Below, piece by piece: positions 9,259 to 16,615 of a stretch of 18,355 nt of DNA. The DNA comes from Rhodobiaceae bacterium. Its GTDB lineage: Bacteria > Pseudomonadota > Alphaproteobacteria > Micropepsales > Micropepsaceae. The position numbers and the translations under genes were made by a program. A model generated the notes under the pieces. The model was not told the DNA's origin. It worked only from the letters and a program-made list of their open reading frames with translations, and did no database searches. The stretch is taken from the NCBI GenBank assembly GCA_009885515.1, contig VFKO01000408.1, positions 1 through 18,355 on the forward strand, in the 5' to 3' direction. Within the stretch, counting starts at the first letter, position 1, and the number at the start of each line of letters is the position of its first letter.

Positions 9259-10116
9259 CTAAATCCGATCCGGAGTGTTACATGATCCTGGAAACGTCAC
9301 GCTTGCGCATGTGCCCCTCCCGGGGCTGCTGCTCAACTCAAACCGGCCACCCTGGGCCTCACACAATTTTTCCACAATCGTCAACCCTAGACCTGTACCT
9401 TCTTGTGCGCGCCTCGATGCGCTTCTAACGCGTCCAAAACGCGATTGCGCATGTTTGAGCTCTGCCTGATTCATTCCCGGTCCATTGTCCGACACCCGAA
9501 GCACCACGCCACCACCTGCGCTCAGCTTCGTTTCGACGGAAATTTCCCCCCCGGGCGGTGTAAACTTAATGGCATTCGACAGCAGATTAATGATGATCTG
9601 TTTTGTTCGCAGCGGGTCCAGCCGTACCAACGGCAATCCATCATCCGAATGCGCGGTCAAAGTTTGGCCCTTGGCGTCCGCCATTGCAGCAACAAAGACC
9701 GTCCCCGTTCGCACGATTTCAGGCAGTTCGCAACTTTCAAGCTCAACGACAGGCTGACCACTTTCAAGTCTCGCCAGATCAAGCATATCGTTGATGATGC
9801 CAAGCAAATGGTGGCCAGCCCCGCTTATGTCTCTCGCATATTCTTTGGTCTTAACGAAATTATCTTTCGAAATATCTGTAAGCGCCAACACCTCCGAGAA
9901 TCCGATTATGGCATTCAGAGGTGTCCGCAAATCGTGGCTCATGTTCGCGACGAAATCGCTCTTGGCGCGGTTGGCCAGTTCAGCGTCAATCCGGGCGGCG
10001 TTGAGTCGATTTTCCGACCTCAGTCTTGATATTGCAGCTCCCGCAAACTCGGCATAGAGGCGCAAGAAACTCCGTTTCTTTGCACCGCCATCACCACTTC
10101 TATCGACCGCTGCCAT
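9259..10116 (-). CDS. Soluble sensor-less histidine kinase
   Basis: The 285-residue product contains only a short N-terminal helix (about 15-50), a HisKA dimerisation domain and a HATPase_c domain. The H-box MSHDLRTPLNAIIGF has the phospho-accepting His at residue 61. The N-box is NLLSNAIKF (177-185), G1 is DNGPGM (210-215) and G2 is GTGLGL (240-245), so all catalytic boxes are intact. There is no membrane segment, PAS or GAF domain, so the signal must come from a partner or through the helix. The ATG at 10116 is preferred over the GTG at 10122 because GAGAGG lies five bases before it. It sits immediately upstream of the HerA gene and 178 bases downstream of gspD. No response regulator is in the window. 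Confidence 0.9.
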   Translation of the reverse strand: MAAVDRSGDGGAKKRSFLRLYAEFAGAAISRLRSENRLNAARIDAELANRAKSDFVANMSHDLRTPLNAIIGFSEVLALTDISKDNFVKTKEYARDISGAGHHLLGIINDMLDLARLESGQPVVELESCELPEIVRTGTVFVAAMADAKGQTLTAHSDDGLPLVRLDPLRTKQIIINLLSNAIKFTPPGGEISVETKLSAGGGVVLRVSDNGPGMNQAELKHAQSRFGRVRSASRRAQEGTGLGLTIVEKLCEAQGGRFELSSSPGRGTCASVTFPGSCNTPDRI

Positions 10117-10218
10117 GCGCACCTCTCATGATCGCACGAGGCTAAGCGGCTGCGGTTAAGGCGGCCGCAAAACAAAAACGACAAATGTTTGGATCGGCCC
10201 TACTAAGAAGTATTAAGC

Positions 10219-10233
10219 TCAACGCTTCGTTGA
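10219..10233 (-). terminator. Short hairpin after gspD, possible weak terminator
   Basis: TCAACG and CGTTGA form a 6-bp stem with a 3-base loop about 60 bases past the gspD stop. In the minus direction it is followed by a mildly T-rich stretch (TTAATACTTCTT) rather than a clean T-run, so any termination would be partial. Confidence 0.3.
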
Positions 10234-10294
10234 CGGCGCGGACTTTACTCGCGGAAAAGGTAATTCGGTCACATCGCTCACGCTTGCGACCGGC

Positions 10295-12421
10295 CTACCG
10301 CGTCGTGCCACTGTTCATCAGCAAATCCAAACCGCGCAACCCCTTCTTCAGCTGTTCGGTAACCTCGCGCGCCGCAGCCGGACTGCGGATGATACGCGGG
10401 CGCAAGAAAATCAGCAGCTCGGTCCGTGCGCCGGTTATCGAGGTCGAAGAAAACAGGTGCCCCAGCACAGGAATTTCCTTCAGCACCGGCACGCCACTGT
10501 CGCCGTGAGTATCGCTTTGCCGCATCAAGCCGCCCAATGCGATTGAATCGCCGTCCTGGACGGCAACGGTGCTGGATAATTTCCTCTGTTGGATCGTTGG
10601 CGAGTCGATACCCGACGATTTTGTCGGAACGGCAGAGCTGACCTCTTGATTCACATCGACAAACACGGTGCCGCTTTTGCCGATCCGCGGCGTCACGCGT
10701 AGCACGATGCCGGTATCTCGAAACTGAACCGAATTGACGATTGTCGGATCGTTGGCATCGCGAACGCCTGTTGCCGATTGAGTGATGATCGGCACTTGAT
10801 CGCCGACTTGCAACGATGCGGTTTTGTTATCAAGTGTCAAAAGTTTCGGTGCCGAGATGACTTTTATATCGGTAACCTCCCCCAGCGCACTCAAGGCGAT
10901 ATCAACATCGGGAATCGTGTAAGTGAAGTTGAACCCCGGCACCAATGCCGCAGGCTTCAAGGCGCGCCCGAGCGAGAAATTTTGGTTGCCGCCATTTTTG
11001 AAGAACCACTCGACTCCAAATTGCAAAGTGTCGTTCAGAGTCACCTCGACGATCGTCACCTCGATCAACACTTGATCCGGCGCAATGTCGATCTCTTTGA
11101 GAAAACGCTCAAGCGCCGCATACTCGCTGGCGCTCGCACGGATGATCAGCGCGTTGTTGGCACCGTCAAGCGCGATTTGCAAACCCGAACTACGGCTTTC
11201 GCCACTTGCGTTGTTGGTTTGCGGACCGGCAGGCGGCGGACTGCCACCCTGCAAAGCGGCTGCCGCATTTGGACCGGGGGCTTCATCGGCCGCATTGCTG
11301 CCTTGGCCCAAACTCACCGAATTTCCGTACACCGCCGACAACGAACGCGCCACGTCTTCGGCCTTGGCATTCTGCATGCGATAGTAATAGACGCCGCGGC
11401 CGGGACCGTGCGGCGGCACGTCAAGCCGGTCGACCCATTTCTGCACAGCGCTCAGCTGCGCCGAGCGTGGCGAGACGACCAGTAAGGTATTCAGCCTCGC
11501 CAATGGCACAAACCGCAGGAGCGACGCACTGGCCCCACCTGTCGTCTGAAACACGCGCGTAAGTTCCTGTGCCAACGTGGCGGCCTCGACATGCTCTGGC
11601 CGAATCAACGCGTAGGACATGCCTTTGAGATAGTCGACGTCAAACAGCCGGATTGTGTCCAGCATCGCGGCACGTTCTTGGCCTGTGCCGGCAATGAACA
11701 ATAAATTGCGTTGCGCATCCGCGGACACAACACCCCCTGCAGGCGCAATAGGCTCAAGTATTTTCTGCATTTCCGCGACGGCGATAAAGCGCATCGAGAC
11801 GATCTCTATGCCGTAACCCGGAAGACGCGAACGCCGGCTGCCCGAGAGCTCGAACCCGTCGATGCGCTTCTGCGCTTCCGTTGCAGGCACGACATTGTAA
11901 ACGTTGTGGGCAAAGACGATAACCGCCCCATTGACTTTCAATGCCGTTTCAAGCGCGGCCACGACATCCTGTTTGCGCAGAGGCGTACTCGTCCTCAGCG
12001 TGATCTTCCCTTGCACTTGCGGGTCAACCGAATAGGGGACTTTGAGTATGTCCCCTAAAACCGTGCGCACGACGTCTTTAACATCGGCATCGGCAAAATC
12101 AAGAATAACGTCCCCGCCTTTTTGCCCATCGCGCTGACGCGACCCTTGATTCACGAACCTGCTGTCGCCTTCGAATATCTCGGTTTTAGGCAGCTGAGCG
12201 TTGTTCGCGCCTTCGCGCTCAATCACGACACTTGCGGGCGGCGGGCCTTCCACAGGTCCCAACGACTCACCCATGCCCGGCGCACGCGATTGGGCGACGA
12301 AGTCGTCATCCAGGGTTTCACATCCGCCCAGTCCAACGGACATGCCCAGCACTAAAAGGATTATCCCCGAATTCCGGGAACGCAATGATGTGACACAACG
12401 CAACGTTAAAGGCCTCACCAC
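10295..12421 (-). CDS. gspD: Type II secretion secretin GspD (lipoprotein)
   Basis: This is the outer-membrane gate of the type II secretion system, forming a ring of about 15 subunits. The 708-residue protein starts with a lipoprotein signal ending in LGGC (Cys34), so it may reach the outer membrane without a separate pilotin. An N0 domain (about 104-178) is followed by N1 (205-260), N2 (268-336) and N3 (344-446). N3 holds a low-complexity Gly/Ala/Pro/Asn insert at about 372-413. The secretin core (450-680) includes APKLLTLDNKTASLQVGDQV and the C-terminal signature VPVLKEIPVLGHLF. Translation starts at GTG 12421 or the next GTG (tandem), and neither has a strong ribosome site. An in-frame TAG upstream rules out a longer start. 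It follows the gspL-M-C/N-like genes after 102 bases, an unusual order because gspD normally leads such operons. Confidence 0.95.
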   Translation of the reverse strand: MVRPLTLRCVTSLRSRNSGIILLVLGMSVGLGGCETLDDDFVAQSRAPGMGESLGPVEGPPPASVVIEREGANNAQLPKTEIFEGDSRFVNQGSRQRDGQKGGDVILDFADADVKDVVRTVLGDILKVPYSVDPQVQGKITLRTSTPLRKQDVVAALETALKVNGAVIVFAHNVYNVVPATEAQKRIDGFELSGSRRSRLPGYGIEIVSMRFIAVAEMQKILEPIAPAGGVVSADAQRNLLFIAGTGQERAAMLDTIRLFDVDYLKGMSYALIRPEHVEAATLAQELTRVFQTTGGASASLLRFVPLARLNTLLVVSPRSAQLSAVQKWVDRLDVPPHGPGRGVYYYRMQNAKAEDVARSLSAVYGNSVSLGQGSNAADEAPGPNAAAALQGGSPPPAGPQTNNASGESRSSGLQIALDGANNALIIRASASEYAALERFLKEIDIAPDQVLIEVTIVEVTLNDTLQFGVEWFFKNGGNQNFSLGRALKPAALVPGFNFTYTIPDVDIALSALGEVTDIKVISAPKLLTLDNKTASLQVGDQVPIITQSATGVRDANDPTIVNSVQFRDTGIVLRVTPRIGKSGTVFVDVNQEVSSAVPTKSSGIDSPTIQQRKLSSTVAVQDGDSIALGGLMRQSDTHGDSGVPVLKEIPVLGHLFSSTSITGARTELLIFLRPRIIRSPAAAREVTEQLKKGLRGLDLLMNSGTTR

Positions 12422-12523
12422 AAACCAGCCACAAGACGAACAATGGGAAATCTCACCGGTCGTCTAGCGATACAGGCTGTCAATTAAGAAATTGTATACC
12501 TCAACTAGGTTTCCTTTTCGTTT

Positions 12524-13045
12524 CTAAGGCTGCGCCGCAGAGTTCCGCGCCTTGGGAATTGTAAGAAGTTCCCGACGCCCGGCACCCGAGACGGCGACGC
12601 CAGCCGCGCTAATCCGCCCAATCGTCCAGCCGTCAAAAGTGTCACCGGGTTTCAAAGTCATCACGGTTCCGCCCTCTTTCTGAACCAGCGCCAGTTGGAT
12701 TTGGCTGTCACCAGTCAGACCCAATAGGCGGTATTGAGACAAATCGCCAAGTGCTGGGGCCGCAATCGCGCCGGATCCGGTAGCAACCGCTGCCACCACA
12801 GGATCGGGCCGGCGGTCGGGATTGAAAAGCGGCCTGAGTGTTACCAAATCGTAAAACTCAAAAACCGGCACCGGCTGCAGCTTGAGCAGCGGCGGCGCCT
12901 TGATCTCCAGGGGTGGTACGGTTTGAAACAGGTCCAGCACGCCAAATGGCGAAGGCACGAACGCCAGGGCCCCAGCGACAAGTCCAGCAACTGCGGCACC
13001 GATCATTACCCGGCCAAATGCGCCATCTTCACCCAGCGCATTCAT
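12524..13045 (-). CDS. GspC/GspN-like HR-domain protein of type II secretion
   Basis: This 173-residue protein has one N-terminal membrane segment (about 13-33) and a periplasmic part. That part resembles the homology region by which GspC contacts the N0 domain of the secretin: VTLRPLFNPDRRP near residue 68, then YRLLGLTGDSQIQLALVQ and PGDTFDGWTIGRIS, the usual two strands of this fold. No PDZ domain follows, so it is a short version, sometimes named GspN in alphaproteobacteria. It would clamp the inner-membrane platform to GspD. Its ATG overlaps the gspM stop by four bases (ATGA), which means coupled translation. The name GspC versus GspN cannot be settled from sequence alone. Confidence 0.8.
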   Translation of the reverse strand: MNALGEDGAFGRVMIGAAVAGLVAGALAFVPSPFGVLDLFQTVPPLEIKAPPLLKLQPVPVFEFYDLVTLRPLFNPDRRPDPVVAAVATGSGAIAAPALGDLSQYRLLGLTGDSQIQLALVQKEGGTVMTLKPGDTFDGWTIGRISAAGVAVSGAGRRELLTIPKARNSAAQP

Positions 13046-13620
13046 GGCGCACGCATATAGGCTGAAACGACAATCTCAACCTGCAGCCGGTTTGGTTGGG
13101 CGAGCGGAGTGGTCATGGCCCAGTCACCGTCAGGATCGCGAATAACCAGCTTTTCGACCGTCAGCAATGGCCGCGCCTTATCAATAACATACAGTGCGTT
13201 GACAAGCCCCTTGACATCCGCCTCTACCGTCATTTGCACCGCGATCTTGACCAAGGCCCCTTCGAGAGCTTCTGGCAACACTTGACTGCTCGTCACCGAC
13301 GATGATGTGTTGACAAACATCTGGCTTAGATGTCCCTGTAATTGCGCAATCGCCAGTGCTGACTGCGGCGCGGAATAGGTCAGACCCTGAATTTCCGGAT
13401 TGGCCGCAAGCTTTCTTGCTTCAATTTCAAATCTGGGCGCCGCATCCGCGAGTGCCGTCATGGCCATGACCTGCCGCTTCAGCTTGTCGATGCGTTCGCC
13501 GTGCATCGACGACGAAGCCCATAACGGCAGCACCAGAAAAAAAAGCATGACGAGCATCAGAAGAGCCAGAATGGTGACAGCAGCAACGCGCCGTCTCCAC
13601 GGCAAAAGCTCAAGCATCAT
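13042..13620 (-). CDS. gspM: Type II secretion inner-membrane protein GspM (GspM-b type)
   Basis: The 192-residue product has one membrane segment at about 11-35 (ALLMLVMLFFLVLPLW), a short helical stretch (about 40-75) and a periplasmic ferredoxin-like domain to the C-terminus. Length, topology and position directly after gspL match the GspM family that pairs with GspL in the inner-membrane platform. The C-terminal part (VKLLVNALYVIDKA-type helix around 140, then VEKLVIRDPDG) fits the short alphaproteobacterial subtype. Its ATG overlaps the gspL stop by four bases and its own stop overlaps the next start in the same way, so the three genes are translationally coupled. Confidence 0.85.
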   Translation of the reverse strand: MMLELLPWRRRVAAVTILALLMLVMLFFLVLPLWASSSMHGERIDKLKRQVMAMTALADAAPRFEIEARKLAANPEIQGLTYSAPQSALAIAQLQGHLSQMFVNTSSSVTSSQVLPEALEGALVKIAVQMTVEADVKGLVNALYVIDKARPLLTVEKLVIRDPDGDWAMTTPLAQPNRLQVEIVVSAYMRAP

Positions 13621-14720
13621 GGCTTGGCACCTCCTTCAACCTTCAGCGAAATCTCAAAGCGGTCTTTGTTCGATTCCGGGCGCCGCAAAACAGGCGACCT
13701 GAACGTAACGTTGTAAAATAATTTTGATGAGTCAATTTTTGAGATCAGTTGCGTTGCCTCGTTAGCCAACCCCGCCAGCTCGATCCCGTCACTCGAGTAC
13801 TTGAATTCCGTGAGCCGTGCGGTGTCGGGCAAAAGCGCCGTGAGTTCCTTCAATGACCCCAAAACCACTCCAGGCTTGTGCCTTTGCGCAATTGCAATAG
13901 GCTGTGTCATGCCTACAACCCGTTGCCGCAGAGCGGCGCCACGCAGGGCCAGAGGCCGCAATTCAACAATTCGCGACCTCCAGGCCTCGACCTCCCGCTC
14001 GCGCGCCGCATCCCACAACACGCCTGCGAAATACCAACTGCAAATGGCCGCCACCATGAGTCCCGCCTTGATGACGGTTGAGCGCTGCGACGCCGGTGGT
14101 TGCGCGGCTCGAAGATTGAACCCTGCCCGCTCGCCTGCAGCATCTTCAAAATCGATGACGCTCGCCTTGAATCCCAGGCGCGTCAGCCGTTGCTCAAGCC
14201 CATCGACTGCGGCACGTGGCGTAATCGCGGCATCCACACTCAATTTGCCTTCAATCGCGTCGCGTGCCGCAATACGCACGGCGAAACGAACGGCATCGGA
14301 TTTGAAAGGCGTCAAGCGGTCAATCTGAAGTTCAACCGCAGAAAGCACCTGATGCTCCGGCATCATCGGCAGTTCAATGCGCCGACGCAGCACCGTAGCA
14401 CACGGCAACACAACGGCCAGCTCGGCCAGCCCGAAATTTGGTGCCGCTTGCAAAATTTGATCGGCGATACCCTTGTCGTCTTGGCTGGAGTCGATGTCCA
14501 AAGCCTGGACATCAGGCAGACCGGGAACGATGTGCCACAGACATCCGCGAACATACAGAGTTGAAAGCTCCACCGGCTTGGGAAACATCCCGTGCGCCCA
14601 ACCTGGCGCCAGCTCGGCGATTTCCCCCACCCACCACTGGAAAAACCGGCGTGCAAGAACAGGCAGATCCGCCATCCGCGCCGGCGGGTTCAAATCAATA
14701 GTGATCGGACGATCGGACAC
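13617..14720 (-). CDS. gspL: Type II secretion inner-membrane protein GspL (PilM/PilN-like)
   Basis: The 367-residue product has a cytoplasmic N-terminal region with a partial actin-like (PilM/GspL cytoplasmic) fold, about residues 70-200. This includes the segment ELPMMPEHQVLSAVELQIDR that matches the conserved helix of this family. A single membrane helix (about 215-236) and a PilN-like periplasmic domain (about 270-365, ELTALLPDTARLTEF) follow. GspL anchors the GspE ATPase to the membrane, but gspE is not in this window. The start is GTG at 14720, with GGAGA about 14 bases upstream, a poor spacing, so the exact start is uncertain. It is the first gene of the gspL-M-C/N-like set. Confidence 0.85.
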   Translation of the reverse strand: MSDRPITIDLNPPARMADLPVLARRFFQWWVGEIAELAPGWAHGMFPKPVELSTLYVRGCLWHIVPGLPDVQALDIDSSQDDKGIADQILQAAPNFGLAELAVVLPCATVLRRRIELPMMPEHQVLSAVELQIDRLTPFKSDAVRFAVRIAARDAIEGKLSVDAAITPRAAVDGLEQRLTRLGFKASVIDFEDAAGERAGFNLRAAQPPASQRSTVIKAGLMVAAICSWYFAGVLWDAAREREVEAWRSRIVELRPLALRGAALRQRVVGMTQPIAIAQRHKPGVVLGSLKELTALLPDTARLTEFKYSSDGIELAGLANEATQLISKIDSSKLFYNVTFRSPVLRRPESNKDRFEISLKVEGGAKP

Positions 14721-15150
14721 GAAAGACTAGCCATCTCCAACTTGTGAACCCAGCCGGTTCAGGCTTGCAGTTGAACACAAACGCTCTTCACTCCCGGTTA
14801 AACCACGCACCAGCGCCCAATCTTGATCGTTTGGCACACCCTCGACTGCCTCTAAGGCCCGCTGATGTACTTTTCTCGTTTTTCCGTGCATGTGTACATG
14901 ATAAGGATTTCTGCCATTTCTCATTGCGTCTTTTTCGGAATATTTCCCGGAATTCTGCGATATCTTGTTAGCGTGCACGATACATGCATGAGAAAGCTGA
15001 ACTGCCCCTCACCCGCCGCGGCTGCGAAATCGTCTACCGCGCACGCCCTCACTTGGCACAAATTCATAACACCCCTACGATCTCACGTTAACAAATGCTT
15101 ATAACACACAAAAGATACAAAACAAGAACATAATTACCCTGGTAGCGCTT

Positions 15151-15190
15151 GCATCTTGCCCGCTCTTACTTTCAAGGGCGGGCAAGATGC
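15151..15190. repeat. Strong 40-base hairpin (17-bp stem)
   Basis: GCATCTTGCCCGC (15151-15163) and GCGGGCAAGATGC (15178-15190) are perfect complements. The stem continues inward through one T-G pair and CTT/AAG to a 6-base loop ACTTTC. No T-run follows on either side, so it is not a standard terminator. It could be part of a non-coding RNA or an isolated palindromic repeat unit. Confidence 0.7.
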
Positions 15191-15250
15191 CGACGTTCCC
15201 AGCAAAACACGCCATCAATTAAGTTATGGCTGCCCCGCATTGAGATTAGT

Positions 15251-15286
15251 TTTTGGACCAAACAGGACCGTACGCTCGGTCCAAAA
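15251..15286. repeat. 9-bp inverted repeat with 18-base spacer
   Basis: TTTTGGACC (15251-15259) pairs with GGTCCAAAA (15278-15286). A second GGACC at 15264-15268 could pair with the same GGTCC, giving two exclusive folds. The T and A runs are on the wrong sides for an intrinsic terminator. It lies about 30 bases past the tRNA 3' end. Confidence 0.5.
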
Positions 15287-15296
15287 CTGCACAGTT

Positions 15297-15316
15297 AAAA
15301 AACGGCGCATTTCCGC
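15297..15316 (-). terminator. Possible weak terminator of tRNA-Gln
   Basis: Directly after the encoded CCA the minus strand reads a 4-bp GCGG/CCGT stem with a 7-base loop and then six T residues. The stem is short, so only the T-run and position support the call. Confidence 0.35.
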
Positions 15317-15390
15317 TGGTTGGGGGACTAGGACTCGAACCTAGATAAGCAGAGTCAGAGTCTGCTGTCCTACCGTTAGACGATCCCCCA
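15317..15390 (-). tRNA. tRNA-Gln (anticodon CUG)
   Basis: A full cloverleaf can be drawn on the minus strand. The acceptor stem is TGGGGGA/TCCCCCA, the D arm closes with GTC/GAC, and the anticodon stem GCAGA/TCTGC encloses loop CTCTGAC. Loop position 34-36 is CTG. The T arm is CTAGG-TTCGAGT-CCTAG. The first 70 bases end the acceptor stem at 15321; an A discriminator at 15320 and an encoded CCA at 15317-15319 follow. The first base is T, forming the T-A 1-72 pair usual for glutamine tRNAs. It reads the codon CAG. Confidence 0.95.
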
Positions 15391-15402
15391 ATGGCGGGCG
15401 CC

Positions 15403-15431
15403 TTCTTAACCCTTGGGGCCCAGCGCTTCAA
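15403..15431 (-). promoter_or_regulatory. Likely promoter of tRNA-Gln
   Basis: On the minus strand TTGAAG (15426-15431) and TAAGAA (15403-15408) are 17 bases apart and end 12 bases before the tRNA 5' end, a typical arrangement for a tRNA promoter. Confidence 0.45.
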
Positions 15432-15500
15432 GGGCTTCGCGTTTGCCAAAACAAGCCCTAAATAGGTGTCCAGGCCAACTATCGAGTCAAAACCCGCCCC

Positions 15501-16124
15501 ATGCCCGTGCGCGCCGAATCCTTCGACTTCATTTCCAATCTCGACACCATGTGGGCGGTGGTCGCGGGCGCCTTGCTGGCCACCGCCGGCGGCTTCGTCG
15601 CGGCCCAAATCGAGCACCGTGTAGATACCCGCCGCCGCGAACGCCAGGCCGCGCTATTCTTTGGTGAAGTGATGTCGATGATCCGGGCCACCGCCGAATC
15701 CGCCGAACGTACGCGCCTTGTCGGTGATCCCTACGGACCGGTGACCATGCGTCTGCTTCGCATGGTTCGCCGCGAGCTTGACGTTTATGATCGAAACCGC
15801 GAACGCCTGTTCGAACTGCGCGCACCCGCCATGCGCGCCCGCATTCACACCACACTGCTACGCGTCATGATGGGTGTCGAGGGCACAATAGAATCCGCCG
15901 ACGACGTCATCGGAATTGAGTCCGAACTGGCCATCAACCCGGACCTGGCGGGCCCACGCCTGGCTCACCTGCAATCCCGCCTGGAGCTGCAAAAACAACG
16001 CCGTGACTTTTCTTTCGACTTTCTGACCGAATCCTCGGCACAGGCCGTGGAACTGGCAAAGAAGCTGGAACCCATCGCTCGCGTTGATTTTTCAGCCTTG
16101 ATCAAGGCAACCCGCGACGCGTGA
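15501..16124 (+). CDS. Small membrane protein of unknown function
   Basis: I do not recognise the family. The 207-residue product has one membrane segment at about residues 17-36 (MWAVVAGALLATAGGFVAAQ), preceded by a short N-terminus and followed by a basic stretch (HRVDTRRRER). This suggests an N-out, C-in orientation with a cytoplasmic C-terminal domain. The rest is Arg/Leu/Glu-rich and predicted largely helical. No catalytic motif is visible. ATG 15501 lacks a clear ribosome site; an internal ATG at 15549, just before the membrane segment, is an alternative. It is transcribed divergently from tRNA-Gln and ends tail to tail with the acetyltransferase gene. Confidence 0.75.
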   Translation: MPVRAESFDFISNLDTMWAVVAGALLATAGGFVAAQIEHRVDTRRRERQAALFFGEVMSMIRATAESAERTRLVGDPYGPVTMRLLRMVRRELDVYDRNRERLFELRAPAMRARIHTTLLRVMMGVEGTIESADDVIGIESELAINPDLAGPRLAHLQSRLELQKQRRDFSFDFLTESSAQAVELAKKLEPIARVDFSALIKATRDA

Positions 16125-16130
16125 GCTCAC
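16121..16130. other. Palindrome holding both convergent stop codons
   Basis: The perfect 10-bp palindrome GTGAGCTCAC contains the TGA of the plus-strand gene (16122-16124) and the TGA of the minus-strand gene (16127-16129). The two genes therefore meet with two bases between them and no room for a separate terminator. Confidence 0.8.
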
Positions 16131-16615
16131 ACGCGCCACTCATAGTGCCAAGTCTTCAAGCCGGAAGTCGCGTTGACGCCTTCGCCCCAGCGCCGGAAAC
16201 CTTCACGCTCGTAAACCCGCACCGCCCGCACATTGTCTTGATTGACGTCAAGAAAAAGCCGGGACGGCGCACGCCGCTTAGCCTCATCAACCAGCGCCTT
16301 GGCAGCACCCGTACCCCAATAGCGCGGGTCAACCGCCAGTTGATCAACATGCCCGCTTTTAATGTCGACGGTCACAAATCCAGCCATATCGCCGTTCGCT
16401 GTATTGAAGGCGCAGGCAATCTCGATGCCCTGATCATTGAGCGCGATGATGCGCTCGCCCGCCCACACGCGCCGCGCTTCGAAGCCAATCGCGGGCATGG
16501 CCTGCGACCATGCGGCAATCCACAAATCAATCAGTTCGCATAAATAGGCGTGGATGAACGGATGGAATTGAAATTTCAAACTTCGCTCACTGAGCTGCTT
16601 CCTTGTGCGGCTCAC
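16127..16615 (-). CDS. GNAT family N-acetyltransferase
   Basis: The 162-residue product matches the GNAT fold, which transfers an acetyl group from acetyl-CoA to an amine. Motif A is visible as VDQLAVDPRYWGTGAAKALV (90-109), including the RxxGxGxA pyrophosphate loop at 98-105, and motif B as LDVNQDNVRAVRVYEREGF (122-140). The N-terminal part (HPFIHAYLCELIDLWIAAW) fits the substrate-side helices. The substrate cannot be told. The GTG start at 16615 overlaps the end of the upstream membrane-nuclease-like gene by 29 bases and its AGGGA is directly adjacent. A TTG at 16579 is an alternative start. The overlap indicates co-transcription with the upstream gene. Confidence 0.88.
   Translation of the reverse strand: MSRTRKQLSERSLKFQFHPFIHAYLCELIDLWIAAWSQAMPAIGFEARRVWAGERIIALNDQGIEIACAFNTANGDMAGFVTVDIKSGHVDQLAVDPRYWGTGAAKALVDEAKRRAPSRLFLDVNQDNVRAVRVYEREGFRRWGEGVNATSGLKTWHYEWRV

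Larger units (their letters stand above)
14721..15316. other. Gene-free region upstream of gspL with two hairpins
   Basis: No convincing protein gene lies here. The part next to gspL should hold that operon's promoter, but I cannot assign its boxes. The centre (about 15060-15150) is AT-rich. Two structured elements are listed separately: a 17-bp hairpin at 15151-15190 and an inverted repeat at 15251-15286. A short minus-strand frame at 14727-14978 ends six bases before gspL but has no ribosome site and no recognisable content. Confidence 0.6.

Noticed and set aside
12422..12523. TTGACA box in the gap before gspD as a promoter
   Set aside because: No acceptable -10 sequence lies 16-18 bases downstream, so the box is probably chance.
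14727..14978. Possible 83-residue gene ending six bases before gspL
   Set aside because: No ribosome site, GTG start, no recognisable content; spacing alone is not enough.
15317..15390. tRNA-Gln as an integration site
   Set aside because: I found no second copy of its 3' end, no integrase and no composition break in the window.
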